A stretch of DNA of 64,000 nucleotides from NCBI RefSeq assembly GCF_014651935.1, contig NZ_BMXV01000002.1, positions 434,001 through 498,000 on the forward strand. The letters run 5' to 3'. Every line of letters starts with the position of its first letter. Position 1 is the stretch's first letter. Origin of the DNA: Marinobacter zhanjiangensis (lineage in GTDB: Bacteria > Pseudomonadota > Gammaproteobacteria > Pseudomonadales > Oleiphilaceae). The notes below the pieces were generated by a model. It ran no database searches. It was not told where the DNA came from and worked only from the letters and a program-made list of their open reading frames with translations. Of this stretch, positions 34,489 through 44,136 are shown in pieces. Made by a program: the position numbers and the translations under genes.

Positions 34489-36627
34489 TCAGTATTTGCC
34501 GTAGGTGCCTTCTTTGAGGGCGTCGAAGAGGTTGGCGGCGGTGTGGATTTCGCCGTCGTACTCGACTTTCTCATTGCCCTTGAAGGTAACCTTGCTGCCA
34601 TCGTCCAGGGTGAATTCGTAGAGAGTGTTCTCCAGATCGGACTCTTTCACCAGTACGCCCTGGAAGGCTTCCGGGTTGAAGCGGAAGGTAGTGCAGCCCT
34701 TCAGGCCCTGCTCGTAGGCGTACATGTAGATGTTCTTGAAGTCCGGGTACGCGAAGTCTGTGGGCACGTTGGCGGTCTTGGAGATGGACGAGTCCACCCA
34801 CTTCTGGGCCGCGGCCTGGATGTCCACGTGCTGGGTCGGGCTGACGTCGTCGGAGGTAGTGAAGTAAGACGGCAGCTTCTTGTCTTCGTCTTCGGAGAAG
34901 GGCATGGCACCGGCGTTAATCAGGTGCCGGTAGGCCAGCAGTTCGAAGCTGAAGACGTCGACTTTTTCCTTGGTCTTGCGACCCTCCCGGATGATGTTAC
35001 GGGCGTAGTGGTGCGAGAAGCTCGGCTCGATGCCGTTGCTGGCGTTGTTGGCCAGTGAAAGGCTGATGGTGCCGGTGGGCGCGATGGAGGTGTGGTGGGT
35101 AAAGCGGCCACCTTTTTCCGCCAGCTTTTCCACCAGTTCCGGCTCTACCTCGGCAATGCGCTTCATGTAGTTGCTGTACCGGGCGTGGAGGATGCGGCCC
35201 TTCACCTTGTCACCCAGCTTGTAGCCATCCTCGGCCAGCTGCGGGCGCCAGGCCAGCATCTTCGGGGTGATCTCGAACTCCTCGTCCATGATCGGGGCGG
35301 CGCCTTTCTCTTCGGCCAGGGCCAGGGACTGGCGCCAGCCTTCCACCGCCATTTCGCGGACCACGTCTTCGGTGAACTGTACGGACTCGTCAGAGCCGTA
35401 GGGCATGCGCAGCATGGCCAGGGTGGAACCCAGGCCGAGGATGCCCATGCCGTGGCGGCGCTTGTTCATGATTTCGTGGCGCTGTTCTTTCAGGGGCAGG
35501 CCATTGATCTCCACCACGTTGTCCAGCATGCGGGTGAACACGGCCACCACCTCGCGGTACTTTTCATAGTTGAAGCTGGCCTTGTCGGTGAAGGGGTTCT
35601 CCACGAACTTGGTCAGGTTCACCGAGCCCAGCAGGCAGCTGCCATAAGGAGGCAGGGGCTGCTCGCCACAGGGGTTGGTGGCGCGGATTTCCTCGCAGAA
35701 CCAGTTGTTGTTCATCTGGTTCACCTTGTCGATGAGGATGAAACCCGGCTCCGCGTAGTCGTAGGTAGACGTCATGATGGTGTCCCAGATGAACTGGGCC
35801 TTCAGGGTCCGGTAGATGCGGCAGGCGACCTTGCCTTCGTCGTTGGTGACATAGCCTTCCGTCTTGGGGAAGTCACGGTAGACGAACTGGCTGCTATCGT
35901 TCAGGTCCAGGCCTTCGTGCTCGGCTTCTTTCGCGGTAACCGGGAAGGACAGGTGCCAGTCGTCGCCGTTGCGCACGGCTTCGATGAAGTCTTCGGTGAT
36001 CAGCAGCGACAGGTTGAACTGGCGCAGGCGGGCGTCTTCACGCTTGGCCTGGATGAATTCGATCACGTCCGGATGGTGCACGTCGAAGGTGGCCATCTGG
36101 GCACCACGGCGGCCACCGGCGGAGGACACGGTGAAGCACATGCGGTCGAAGATATCCATGAACGACAGCGGGCCGGAGGTGGTGGCGCCGGCGCCGGCCA
36201 CGTAGGCACCGCGGGGGCGCAGGGTGGAGAACTCGTAGCCGATACCGCAGCCAGCCTTGAGGGTCAGGCCTGCTTCGTGGTTCTTCTCCAGGATGTCGTT
36301 CATGGAGTCGCTGATGGTGCCGGACACAGTGCAGTTGATGGTGGAGGTGGCCGGCTTGTGGGCCTCGGCGCCTGCGTTGGAGGTAATCCGGCCGGCCGGA
36401 ATGGCGCCGTTCTGCAGGGCCCAGATGAACTCCTTCATGTACTGGCCGCGCTTGGCCTTGGGCTCCACCTCGGACAGGGCGCGGGCAACCCGCTGGTAGG
36501 TGTCATCGATGGTGGTGTCTACCGGCTCGCCAGTCTTGGTTTTCAGCTGGTATTTGCTGTTCCAGATGTCCAGTGAGGCATCCTGCATCGGAATATCTGT
36601 GGTTACTACCTGTAATTTTGCGCTCAT
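34489..36627 (-). CDS. nrdJa: Class II (adenosylcobalamin-dependent) ribonucleotide reductase, catalytic subunit (NrdJa)
   Basis: A 712-residue catalytic subunit that reduces ribonucleotides to deoxyribonucleotides with B12 and without oxygen. The active-site block is TNPCGEQPLPPYGSCLLGSV, holding the radical Cys and Glu, with FNLSLLITEDF and TLKAGCGIGYEFSTLRPRGA upstream. I use the ATG at 36627 because it has GAGG six bases upstream and gives the usual start MSAKLQVVTT; the frame open to 36720 runs into the control region. The C-terminal Cys pair is moved to the separate NrdJb. Two NrdR boxes lie about 95 and 125 bases upstream, so it should be repressed when deoxynucleotides suffice. Confidence 0.95.
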   Translation of the reverse strand: MSAKLQVVTTDIPMQDASLDIWNSKYQLKTKTGEPVDTTIDDTYQRVARALSEVEPKAKRGQYMKEFIWALQNGAIPAGRITSNAGAEAHKPATSTINCTVSGTISDSMNDILEKNHEAGLTLKAGCGIGYEFSTLRPRGAYVAGAGATTSGPLSFMDIFDRMCFTVSSAGGRRGAQMATFDVHHPDVIEFIQAKREDARLRQFNLSLLITEDFIEAVRNGDDWHLSFPVTAKEAEHEGLDLNDSSQFVYRDFPKTEGYVTNDEGKVACRIYRTLKAQFIWDTIMTSTYDYAEPGFILIDKVNQMNNNWFCEEIRATNPCGEQPLPPYGSCLLGSVNLTKFVENPFTDKASFNYEKYREVVAVFTRMLDNVVEINGLPLKEQRHEIMNKRRHGMGILGLGSTLAMLRMPYGSDESVQFTEDVVREMAVEGWRQSLALAEEKGAAPIMDEEFEITPKMLAWRPQLAEDGYKLGDKVKGRILHARYSNYMKRIAEVEPELVEKLAEKGGRFTHHTSIAPTGTISLSLANNASNGIEPSFSHHYARNIIREGRKTKEKVDVFSFELLAYRHLINAGAMPFSEDEDKKLPSYFTTSDDVSPTQHVDIQAAAQKWVDSSISKTANVPTDFAYPDFKNIYMYAYEQGLKGCTTFRFNPEAFQGVLVKESDLENTLYEFTLDDGSKVTFKGNEKVEYDGEIHTAANLFDALKEGTYGKY

Positions 36628-36720
36628 CTCCACCCTCGATTTATCGGATTTTTTTGGTCCGAACGCCGTCAGACCGGCGCTCACTACGGGTTTGGCCGCC
36701 CTGTCGGGGATGTGGGCCAA

Positions 36721-36736
36721 ACACTATATCTAGTTA
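36721..36736. promoter_or_regulatory. NrdR box 1
   Basis: ACACTATATCTAGTTA fits acaCwAtATaTwGtgt. Starts 32 bases before box 2, that is three helical turns, as NrdR pairs do. Confidence 0.8.
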
Positions 36737-36752
36737 GAATGAACGAGAGTAT

Positions 36753-36768
36753 AGACACTATATAGTGT
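36753..36768. promoter_or_regulatory. NrdR box 2
   Basis: AGACACTATATAGTGT; the right half is a perfect match, and a 14-base palindrome ACACTATATAGTGT is embedded. Confidence 0.8.
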
Positions 36769-36967
36769 TGTGTGAAGAAAAGAGGGGCTATTGAAAGAGG
36801 GGGTATGTTGCAAAAAAATTATCAGCAAAACGGTTGCAACGCCGGTAAGCCAGACAGGACAAGGCTTTGTGACACCTCACCAGTTAAGTGACAGGTTGCG
36901 GAAATGTGAGCGAGGCCCGGTTCCGGGTCAGGCCTTGCCCACATCGGGGATTTTCCTCGCGGTGGTG

Positions 36968-37762
36968 TCAGCCCAGCAGCAGGCTGTCGTCTTCCACCTG
37001 CAGGCCGCGCTGTTGTTCGAACAGATCCAGCAGGTCCTTTACTTCCAGACCTTTGCGCTCCGGGCCGGCGATGTCGAACACCACCTGGCCCTGGTGCAGC
37101 ATCACCGTACGGTCACCCACCTCCAGGGCCTGCTTCATGCTGTGGGTGACCATCAGGGCGGTGAGCTTCTGCTCGGTGATGATATCCTGGGTCAGCTCCA
37201 GCACGAAGCGGGCGGTTTTCGGGTCCAGCGCGGCAGTGTGCTCGTCCAGCAGCAGGATGGAGGAGGGCGTCAGGCTGGCCATCAGCAGGCTCACGGCCTG
37301 GCGCTGGCCGCCGGAGAGCAGCCCCATCTTGTCCGTCAGGCGGTTCTCCAGGCCCAGGTTGAGCTTGGCCAGGGCCGCGCGGAACCGGTCCAGATAGCTG
37401 CGTTTGACGGCGCTGGTCAGCCACCGGCGCTGGCCCCGTTTGATGGCCAGAGCCAGATTTTCCTCGATGGTCAGGCCTTCACAGGTGCCGGCCAGTGGAT
37501 CCTGGAACACCCGGGCCACACGGTGCGCGCGCTTGTGGGTGGGCAGCCTGGTCACATCCTGGCCGTCCACCTCGATGCGGCCACTGTCGACGATGACTTC
37601 ACCGGCCAGCGCGTTCAGGAAGGTGGACTTGCCGGCGCCGTTGCTGCCGATCACGGTCACGAATTCGCCCTGGTTGACGGTCAGGCTCATGCCCCGCAGG
37701 GCCGGGTTCTCCAGGGGTGTGCCCTGGCCGAAGGTAAGCTCGAGATTCTCTGCACTGATCAT
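36968..37762 (-). CDS. ABC transporter ATP-binding protein (TrpXYZ-like system)
   Basis: A 264-residue ABC ATPase. Walker A GSNGAGKST is at residues 39-47, the signature LLSGGQRQAVS follows, and Walker B is ILLLDEHTAALDP, where the usual DEPT is DEHT as in this family. It energises uptake by the permease and the binding protein encoded just upstream (11 and about 980 bases). The set matches the uncharacterised or tryptophan/tyrosine uptake systems with a PF04392-type binding protein. It is the last gene of the three-gene operon. Confidence 0.88.
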   Translation of the reverse strand: MISAENLELTFGQGTPLENPALRGMSLTVNQGEFVTVIGSNGAGKSTFLNALAGEVIVDSGRIEVDGQDVTRLPTHKRAHRVARVFQDPLAGTCEGLTIEENLALAIKRGQRRWLTSAVKRSYLDRFRAALAKLNLGLENRLTDKMGLLSGGQRQAVSLLMASLTPSSILLLDEHTAALDPKTARFVLELTQDIITEQKLTALMVTHSMKQALEVGDRTVMLHQGQVVFDIAGPERKGLEVKDLLDLFEQQRGLQVEDDSLLLG

Positions 37763-37773
37763 GTCGCGCTCCT

Positions 37774-38682
37774 TCAGGCCTTGTTGCGGGTCATTCGAGC
37801 TTGCAGCTTGGTGCGGAAGCCGGGCAGCACGATGGCCAGGGTCACCAGTACGGCGGTGATCAGGTTCAGGTCCTGGGCCTGCAGACCCAGCATGTCGGCG
37901 TTAAGGGCAAAGGCGATGGCCAGGCGGTAGACGATGGCTCCCACCACGCAGGCAATCAGTGCCCGCAGCACACTCGTGGGTGTGACCAGGGCTTCACCGC
38001 CGATCAGTGACGCCAGGCCGATCACAATCACCCCCACGCCCATGGTGACATCGGCAGCGCCCTGGCTCTGGGCAAAAAGGGCACCGGCCATGCCCACCAG
38101 GCCGTTGGACAGGGCCACACCCAGGATGATCATGCCGCCGGTGGCAATGCCCTGGGCCCGGGCCATGCGTGGGTTGGCGCCGGTGGCCCGCATGGACAGG
38201 CCAACCTCGGACTTCATGAAGCGCCACAGCAATACCAGAACCACCACGGCGACCACCAGGAACAGGGCCACGGGGGCCATGTAGTAGTTTTCCGGGGAGA
38301 ACTGGTTTTCCCACCAGGTGACCACGGTTCCTTCATACAGCAGCGCCAGGTTGGGGCTGCCCATGATGCGCAGGTTCACGGAGTAGAGCGCAATCATGGT
38401 GAGGATGGAGGCCAGCAGGTTGAGAATATTCAGCTTGACGTTCAGTAGCGCGGTCACAGCACCGGCGGCCATGCCGGCGAATACGGCCATCAGGGTGGCC
38501 AGCCAGGGGTTCCAGCCGCCGAGGATCAGTACGGCGGCGACGGCGGCACCCAGGGGGAAGCTGCCGTCCACGGTCAGGTCCGGAAAGTCCAGCACCCGGA
38601 AGGAGATGTAGATACCGAAGGCCACCAGACCATAGATAAGGCCGGTCTCCAGGGCACCGAAAAAGGCGATTTGACTAAGCAT
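37774..38682 (-). CDS. ABC transporter permease (TrpXYZ-like system)
   Basis: A 302-residue integral membrane protein with about eight or nine helices, of the LivH/RbsC-related permease fold (GLVAFGIYISFRVLDFPDLTVDGSFPLGAAVAA, given here in two halves, is the typical start). MRATGANPRMARAQGIATG is the cytosolic coupling loop that touches the ATPase. It would form a homodimeric channel with the ATPase 11 bases downstream. The substrate is probably an aromatic amino acid or related compound by family analogy only. Confidence 0.87.
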   Translation of the reverse strand: MLSQIAFFGALETGLIYGLVAFGIYISFRVLDFPDLTVDGSFPLGAAVAAVLILGGWNPWLATLMAVFAGMAAGAVTALLNVKLNILNLLASILTMIALYSVNLRIMGSPNLALLYEGTVVTWWENQFSPENYYMAPVALFLVVAVVVLVLLWRFMKSEVGLSMRATGANPRMARAQGIATGGMIILGVALSNGLVGMAGALFAQSQGAADVTMGVGVIVIGLASLIGGEALVTPTSVLRALIACVVGAIVYRLAIAFALNADMLGLQAQDLNLITAVLVTLAIVLPGFRTKLQARMTRNKA

Positions 38683-38740
38683 GAGCAGGGTTCGCTGAGG
38701 CCTGGTGCAGGCCCGGCAGTGAAAGCCGGGCCCCGGGGAT

Positions 38741-39712
38741 TTACTCGCTGCCGATAACTTTGGCGGCTTCGGAGATCAGGTCGTCGTCCAGGGTGATGCC
38801 CATTTTTTCGGCGGCACCCGGGTTCACGAACAGTTCCAGCTGGTCAACGGTTTCCACCGCAATATCGGCCGGGGCGGTGCCTTCCAGGATGCGCGCAACC
38901 ATGCTACCGGTCTGGCGACCCAGGTCGTAGTAGTCAAAGCCCATGGCAGCGACGGCGCCGCGCTCGACGGTGGCGGTATCAGCGGCAAATACGGGGATTT
39001 TGGCGCGCTCGCCAACAGAGATCACGGCCTCGGCGGCACTGATCACGGTGTTGTCGGTGGTCAGGTAGATGGCATCGACCTTGCCGGACAGGGAGCGTGC
39101 GGCGCCGAGCACTTCGGAGGTCTTGGTGGCGGCGGCTTTCTCAAGGGTCAGCCCGCGCTTTTCCAGGGTCTCTTCCAGCATCTCGACCAGGGCCACGGCA
39201 TTGGCTTCGCCGGGGTTGTATACGGTGCCGATGGTTTTGGCCTCCGGTACCACCCGCAGCAGCATGTCCATGTGGCGCTCCAGCGGCAGCATGTCGCTGA
39301 CACCGGTTATGTTGCGGCCGGGGGCTTCGAGGCTTTCCACCAGTTTGGCGCCCACCGGGTCGGTAACGGCGGAGAACACTACCGGCAGGTTGCGGGTGGC
39401 GGCGGCCATGGTCTGGGCGGACGGGGTGGCAATGGCCACGATCACGTCGGGCTGTTCGCCGGCAAACTTGCGGGCGATCTGGGCGGCGATGGCGGAGTTG
39501 CCCTGGGCGCTTTCGTGCATCAGGGTCAGGTTGGTGCCTTCTTCATATCCCTGTGCGGCCAGTTCATCCTTGACGCCCTGATGGACGGCATCCAGCGCGG
39601 GATGCTCTACAATCTGGGTGATGGCAACGGTCTTGCCTTGCTCTGCCTGGGCCAGACCGAACCCGGTCAGCAGCAGGGCGGTTGCCAGAATTCGCAGAAA
39701 AATCTTGGCCAT
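38741..39712 (-). CDS. ABC transporter substrate-binding protein (TrpX-like, PF04392)
   Basis: A 323-residue periplasmic protein with signal peptide (KIFLRILATALLLTGFGLAQ, cleavage after AQA near residue 23). The mature part is a two-lobed periplasmic-binding fold: TVAITQIVEHPALDAVHQG is the start typical of the family, followed by PVVFSAVTDPVGAKLV and VFAADTATVERGAVAAMGFD. It captures the ligand and delivers it to the permease 58 bases downstream. Homologues bind tryptophan, tyrosine or phenylalanine in some bacteria; here the ligand is unknown. It is the first gene of the operon. Confidence 0.9.
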   Translation of the reverse strand: MAKIFLRILATALLLTGFGLAQAEQGKTVAITQIVEHPALDAVHQGVKDELAAQGYEEGTNLTLMHESAQGNSAIAAQIARKFAGEQPDVIVAIATPSAQTMAAATRNLPVVFSAVTDPVGAKLVESLEAPGRNITGVSDMLPLERHMDMLLRVVPEAKTIGTVYNPGEANAVALVEMLEETLEKRGLTLEKAAATKTSEVLGAARSLSGKVDAIYLTTDNTVISAAEAVISVGERAKIPVFAADTATVERGAVAAMGFDYYDLGRQTGSMVARILEGTAPADIAVETVDQLELFVNPGAAEKMGITLDDDLISEAAKVIGSE

Positions 39713-40049
39713 GAGCCATTTCTCCAGAACATATGTGGGGGATTATGAGGCACGGCGTTGCCGGGCCGGCTGAAAAAGAAGGCGGGAGTTTATCACAGGG
39801 CCATCGGTTTTGCGCAGCTTCGGGTACCCCGGTGTTATCCCCTGCATGGGCCCGGAGCGTGCAGAAACGGATGCCAACGGATTGTGGATATGTAAACGTT
39901 ATCTGCAACACGCTTTGACGGCCATGGCCAAGATGCAATAGTCTTCTGTTAATCCGGTGACCAGTTTCGGAAATTTCAACGATAACAACAAACAGGCGCG
40001 GCCCATGATGGCGAGGGCGCCTCTCAGCCAGAGGTCTTAGGGAAGACGC
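39713..40049. other. Divergent intergenic region
   Basis: About 335 bases between the binding-protein gene and the acyl-CoA synthetase gene. No gene or clear operator seen. Confidence 0.5.
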
Positions 40050-41717
40050 ATGAGTACACAACAAAAATTACCGCTAGACATGATTTATCACTGGGAGACG
40101 GCCCGCGCGGAGCAGGTCTACATGACCCAGCCCCTCAGCAACGGCGACGTTACCGAGTACACCTGGCGCAGGGCAGTGGGGGAAGCCCGTCGCATGGCCA
40201 CCTACCTGAAATCCCTCGATCTGCCGGAGAAGAGCCGTATTGGCATCGTCTCCAAGAACTGCGCCCACTGGCTCATGTCTGACTGGGCCATCTGGATGGC
40301 GGGCCATGTGTCGGTACCGCTGTACCCGACCCTGAATGCGGATACCGTCAGTTATATCATCGAACACGCCGAGATCCCGGTACTGTTCGTGGGCAAACTG
40401 GACGACTGGGAGTCCATGAAGCCGGGGGTGCCGGATTCCGTGCACTGCATTACCTATCCTCTGAGCCCGTCCACCAACTTCAAGACCTGGGATGACATCG
40501 TGGCGGAGCACCCGCCCATGTCCGAAAATACCCGGCGCGATCCCGATGAACTGGCCACCATTGTTTACACCTCCGGCAGTACCGGCCGGCCCAAGGGCGT
40601 GATGCTCAGCTTTGCCAACCTGGCCTACGCTGCCACCGGTGCCGCCGACCGGCTGGAAGTCACCAGCGAGGACCGTTACCTGTCCTATCTGCCCCTGGCT
40701 CACGTTTTCGAGCGCTATGTGGGTGAGCTGACGTCCATGAACAAGGGCTTCCATCTGTATTTTGCCAACAACCTGGACACCTTTGTCGAGGACCTGCAGC
40801 GTTGCGAGCCCACCCTGTTCATCGCCGTGCCCCGTATCTGGACCAAGTTTCAGCATGGTGTGTTCGAGAAGATGCCCAGGGAGAAGCTGGAGAAGCTGCT
40901 GAAGATCCCGCTGCTCAACCGCATCATCAAGAAGAAGATTCTCACCAACCTGGGCCTGCAGCACGTGCGCTACGCCGGCTCCGGCTCGGCGCCCCTGTCG
41001 CACGATATCCTGGAATGGTATCGCAATCTGGGGCTGGAACTGCTGGAAGGTTATGGCATGTCCGAGAACATTGCCTACTCCCACACCACCCAGCCGGGCC
41101 GGGCACGTACCGGCTACGTGGGTGAGGCGCTGCCCGGGGTGGAGTGCAAGATCGGCGACCATGGCGAGGTGCTGGTGAAGAGCCCGGCCACGATGATGGG
41201 CTACTACAAGGATGAGGAGCGCACTAAAGAGGCCTTCACCGAGGACGGCTTCCTGCGTACCGGTGATGTGGGCGAGATTGACGAGCTGGGCCGGCTGCGG
41301 CTGACTGGCCGCCTGAAGGAAATCTTCAAGACCAGCAAGGGTAAGTACGTGGCACCGGCCCCCATCGAAAACAAGCTGATGCGGGATGACCATATCGAGG
41401 CGGTGTGCGTGTCTGGCGAAAACCAGGTGTCACCGTTCTGTCTGGTCATGCTGTCGGAGGCAGCCCAGGAGAAACGGGACGACCCGGAATTCCGCAAGGA
41501 GCTGGAAAAGAACTTTACGGAACTGCTCAAGGACGTCAACCAGACTCTGGACCCTCACGAGCACCTGCGTTTCATGGTGGTGGTGGACGAGCCCTGGACC
41601 ATCGAGAATGACTTCCTGACCCCGACCATGAAGCTCAAGCGCAACGTGGTGGAGGATGCCTACCGCAAGAAGGTGGACGACTGGTATGCTCAGGAAAAGA
41701 CCATAATCTGGGAGTAG
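40050..41717 (+). CDS. Long-chain acyl-CoA synthetase-like AMP-binding enzyme
   Basis: A 555-residue adenylate-forming enzyme that activates a carboxylic acid with ATP and joins it to CoA. The P-loop-like YTSGSTGRPKG is at residues 173-183, followed by YLPLAHVFERYV, LLEGYGMSEN and TGDVGEIDELGRLRLTGRLKEI (cut at the Leu), with KTSKGKYVAPAPIENKL near the hinge. The pattern of the FadD15/long-chain type (LAHVFER, TSKGKYVAP) suggests long chains. No membrane segments. A terminator follows, then a thioesterase-like gene, so the two may act on related thioesters. Confidence 0.92.
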   Translation: MSTQQKLPLDMIYHWETARAEQVYMTQPLSNGDVTEYTWRRAVGEARRMATYLKSLDLPEKSRIGIVSKNCAHWLMSDWAIWMAGHVSVPLYPTLNADTVSYIIEHAEIPVLFVGKLDDWESMKPGVPDSVHCITYPLSPSTNFKTWDDIVAEHPPMSENTRRDPDELATIVYTSGSTGRPKGVMLSFANLAYAATGAADRLEVTSEDRYLSYLPLAHVFERYVGELTSMNKGFHLYFANNLDTFVEDLQRCEPTLFIAVPRIWTKFQHGVFEKMPREKLEKLLKIPLLNRIIKKKILTNLGLQHVRYAGSGSAPLSHDILEWYRNLGLELLEGYGMSENIAYSHTTQPGRARTGYVGEALPGVECKIGDHGEVLVKSPATMMGYYKDEERTKEAFTEDGFLRTGDVGEIDELGRLRLTGRLKEIFKTSKGKYVAPAPIENKLMRDDHIEAVCVSGENQVSPFCLVMLSEAAQEKRDDPEFRKELEKNFTELLKDVNQTLDPHEHLRFMVVVDEPWTIENDFLTPTMKLKRNVVEDAYRKKVDDWYAQEKTIIWE

Positions 41718-41771
41718 CCCGGCTGCACCGGTCGCCGTGTCTCGCTGGCCGGCGATCGAATCAATTCCCGG

Positions 41772-41799
41772 AAACCGATCCCCCGGGGGGTCGGTTTTT
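41772..41799 (+). terminator. Rho-independent terminator of the acyl-CoA synthetase gene
   Basis: AAACCGATCCCCC pairs with GGGGGGTCGGTTTTT: long GC stem and T run. Confidence 0.93.
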
Positions 41800-41821
41800 G
41801 TGTTTCTGAGGGATACCTGTC

Positions 41822-42289
41822 ATGAGTCGCCTGGACGATTTTCAGCAACGCATTCACGACGTCATTCCGTTGACCCATGCCATGGGCACGGAATTGCTGC
41901 ACTACGATGGTCGGCAGTTGCTGGTGGGGGCACCACTGGCGCCCAACAGCAACCACCAGGGCACCGGCTTTGGTGGTGCGGTCTACTCGGTCGCGGTACT
42001 GGCCGCGTGGGTTCTGATCGAGCTGGCCGTGGAAGACGCGGCAGTGGACGGCACGGTGGTGATCCAGAGCGGCAGCATGGACTACGGCCAGCCGGTGGAC
42101 AGCGATTTTTTCGCCATCTGCCAGTTGCCGGAGCCGGCCGAATGGGAGCGCTTCCTGACCATGCTCAAGCGGCGCGGGCGCGCCAGGGTTGCCCTCAAAT
42201 CCGGGCTTTATTGTGGCACCCCCGGGCTGGAACCGGAGGGGCCGGCAGCCGCCTTCTTCGAGGGGCGGTTTGTGGTCAGGGCCCGGTAG
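41822..42289 (+). CDS. YiiD-C-type hotdog thioesterase
   Basis: A 155-residue single hotdog-fold domain of the kind found at the C-terminus of YiiD (PF09500). NSNHQGTGFGGAVYSVAVLAA is the typical block, in which the long hotdog helix begins. It is convergent with the iron permease gene, only 12 bases away. It probably hydrolyses an acyl-CoA or acyl-ACP; the substrate is unknown. The gene is between two strong borders: the terminator 22 bases upstream and the permease stop. Confidence 0.82.
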   Translation: MSRLDDFQQRIHDVIPLTHAMGTELLHYDGRQLLVGAPLAPNSNHQGTGFGGAVYSVAVLAAWVLIELAVEDAAVDGTVVIQSGSMDYGQPVDSDFFAICQLPEPAEWERFLTMLKRRGRARVALKSGLYCGTPGLEPEGPAAAFFEGRFVVRAR

Positions 42290-42300
42290 GGCGGAGCGTT

Positions 42301-44016
42301 TTACTGCTGACTGTAGGCCCGGGCCGAGCCGATGGAACGGCTCATCAGGATGATCGGCACAATGCCTGCCAGCACAATGATCAGCGCGGGCAGGGCGCTG
42401 ATGCCCAGCAGTTCGTCGGAGGCGTACTGGTACACATGGGTAGCCAGGGTGTCGAAGTTGAACGGCCGCAGGATCAGGGTAGCCGGCAGTTCCTTCATGC
42501 AATCGACGAATACCACCAGCGCTGCCGTCAGCATGGTGCCCCGCAGCATCGGCAGGTGAACCTGCAGCAGTGTGGCGGTGGTGCTTTTGCCCAGTGAGCG
42601 GGCGGCCATGTCCATGCTGGGGGTGATTTTCTGCAGCCCGCTTTCCAGACTGCCGGCGGATACCGCCAGGAACCTCACCGTGTAGGCGAACACCAGGGCG
42701 AAGGCCGTGCCGCTGAGCAGCAGGCCGGTACTGACTCCGAACCAGTCCCGCATCCAGGCATCGATCTGGTTGTCGAACGCTGCCATGGGCACGATCACGC
42801 CCACCGCCAGCACCGCGCCGGGCATGGCATAGCCCAGGCTCGACAGGCGCATCATCACCTGCATGGGTCTGGTGTCGTGAAGCCGGCGGCTGTAGGCCAG
42901 GGTCAGGCCGATGATCAGCGTGGCGAAGGCGGCGGCGGTAGACAGGAACAGACTGTTAAGGGTGATCTCCACAAACCCCGTGGACCAGCTCTGGTCAAAA
43001 TAGATGACCGCATAGCGCGCCAGTACCAGGGCCGGCACCACAAAACCGAGCACGATGGGCGTGGCGCAGGTAAGCACGCAGATCCACTGGCGCGGGCGGC
43101 TCATGGTGAAGCGATGGATGGGCGCGCGGTTGTCGCGGGCGGCGTACTGTTGCTGGCGCCGGCGTGAATAACGCTCCAGGGTCACCAGAATCACCACGAA
43201 GGTGAGCATCACCATGGCGATCTGTGCCGCCCCGCCCAGGTTGCCCAGGTTCATCCAGGTGTCGAACAGGCCGGCGGTCAGCGTTTGCACGGCAAAGAAA
43301 TCCACGGTGCCGAAATCGTTGAGGGTTTCCATCAGCACCAGTGACAGGCCCACGGCAATGGCAGGGCGGGCAATGGGCAGTACCACCCGGAAAAAAGTGC
43401 TCAGGGCGGAATGGCCGAGGCTGCGGCTGACCGAGAACAGCGACGGCGACTGCTCCAGGAACGCCGCCCGGGCCAGCAGGTAAACATAGGGATACAGCAC
43501 CAGCCCCAGCATCAGGGTGGCGCCCCAGAGACTGCGGATCTCCGGGAACCAGTAGTCCTGGGCGTTCTGCCAGCCAAACCAGTCACGCATCGCGCCCTGC
43601 ACCGGGCCGGCGTATTGCAGGATGTCGGTGTACACGTAGGCGATGACGTAGGCAGGCACGGCAAAGGGCAGCAGCAGCGCCCACTGAAACATCTTGCGCC
43701 CGGGAAATTCGCACATGGTGACGGCCCAGGCAGTGGACAGGCCGATCGCCAGGGTCAGGGCCGACACACCCACCATCAGGATCAGCGTGGTGCCTATATA
43801 GCGGGGCAGGGTGGTATTGATCAGGTGTGGCCAGATGTTTTCATCCGGAAACAGGGCCAGCCAGGCCACGGATAAAACCGGCAGCGCCACAATGGCGGTA
43901 ATGGCGATGGCGGCGAACAGCCAGCGGCTGGAGGTACGGCGCGGCGTCAGGGGGGATGGAGTGGCCGGTTGCTCAATGACGTCCGCCTGGTTCATGGCAA
44001 TCCTGTTCGGTGGCAA
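42301..44016 (-). CDS. fbpB: Iron(III) ABC transporter permease, FbpB-type
   Basis: A 571-residue membrane protein with twelve or so helices formed by two fused permease halves, the FbpB/HitB layout. Two coupling loops are visible: FSVSRSLGHSALSTFFRVVL in the first half and DMAARSLGKSTTATLLQVHL in the second (EAA-type motif). It moves iron released by the binding protein into the cytoplasm using a separate ATPase, which is not encoded here. The binding-protein gene lies 120 bases upstream on the same strand, so an operon is likely. Confidence 0.92.
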   Translation of the reverse strand: MPPNRIAMNQADVIEQPATPSPLTPRRTSSRWLFAAIAITAIVALPVLSVAWLALFPDENIWPHLINTTLPRYIGTTLILMVGVSALTLAIGLSTAWAVTMCEFPGRKMFQWALLLPFAVPAYVIAYVYTDILQYAGPVQGAMRDWFGWQNAQDYWFPEIRSLWGATLMLGLVLYPYVYLLARAAFLEQSPSLFSVSRSLGHSALSTFFRVVLPIARPAIAVGLSLVLMETLNDFGTVDFFAVQTLTAGLFDTWMNLGNLGGAAQIAMVMLTFVVILVTLERYSRRRQQQYAARDNRAPIHRFTMSRPRQWICVLTCATPIVLGFVVPALVLARYAVIYFDQSWSTGFVEITLNSLFLSTAAAFATLIIGLTLAYSRRLHDTRPMQVMMRLSSLGYAMPGAVLAVGVIVPMAAFDNQIDAWMRDWFGVSTGLLLSGTAFALVFAYTVRFLAVSAGSLESGLQKITPSMDMAARSLGKSTTATLLQVHLPMLRGTMLTAALVVFVDCMKELPATLILRPFNFDTLATHVYQYASDELLGISALPALIIVLAGIVPIILMSRSIGSARAYSQQ

Positions 44017-44136
44017 AGGGCGGGAGTGTAACCAGCGGTTGTACCCGCTTCAATACGCGACTGAATTCCAATGGCCGGAACGAACGATGCCGGAGCTCCG
44101 TCAGGAGGCTCCGGCACTGGATATTGGCCCTGTGGA

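Larger units (their letters stand above)
36628..36967. other. Control region of nrdJ and end of the ABC gene
   Basis: About 340 bases. Contains both NrdR boxes; the rest shows no gene. Confidence 0.6.

Noticed and set aside
35092-36576. 494-codon plus-strand frame opposite nrdJa
   Set aside because: His/Gly/Val-rich antisense shadow of the conserved nrdJa reading frame.
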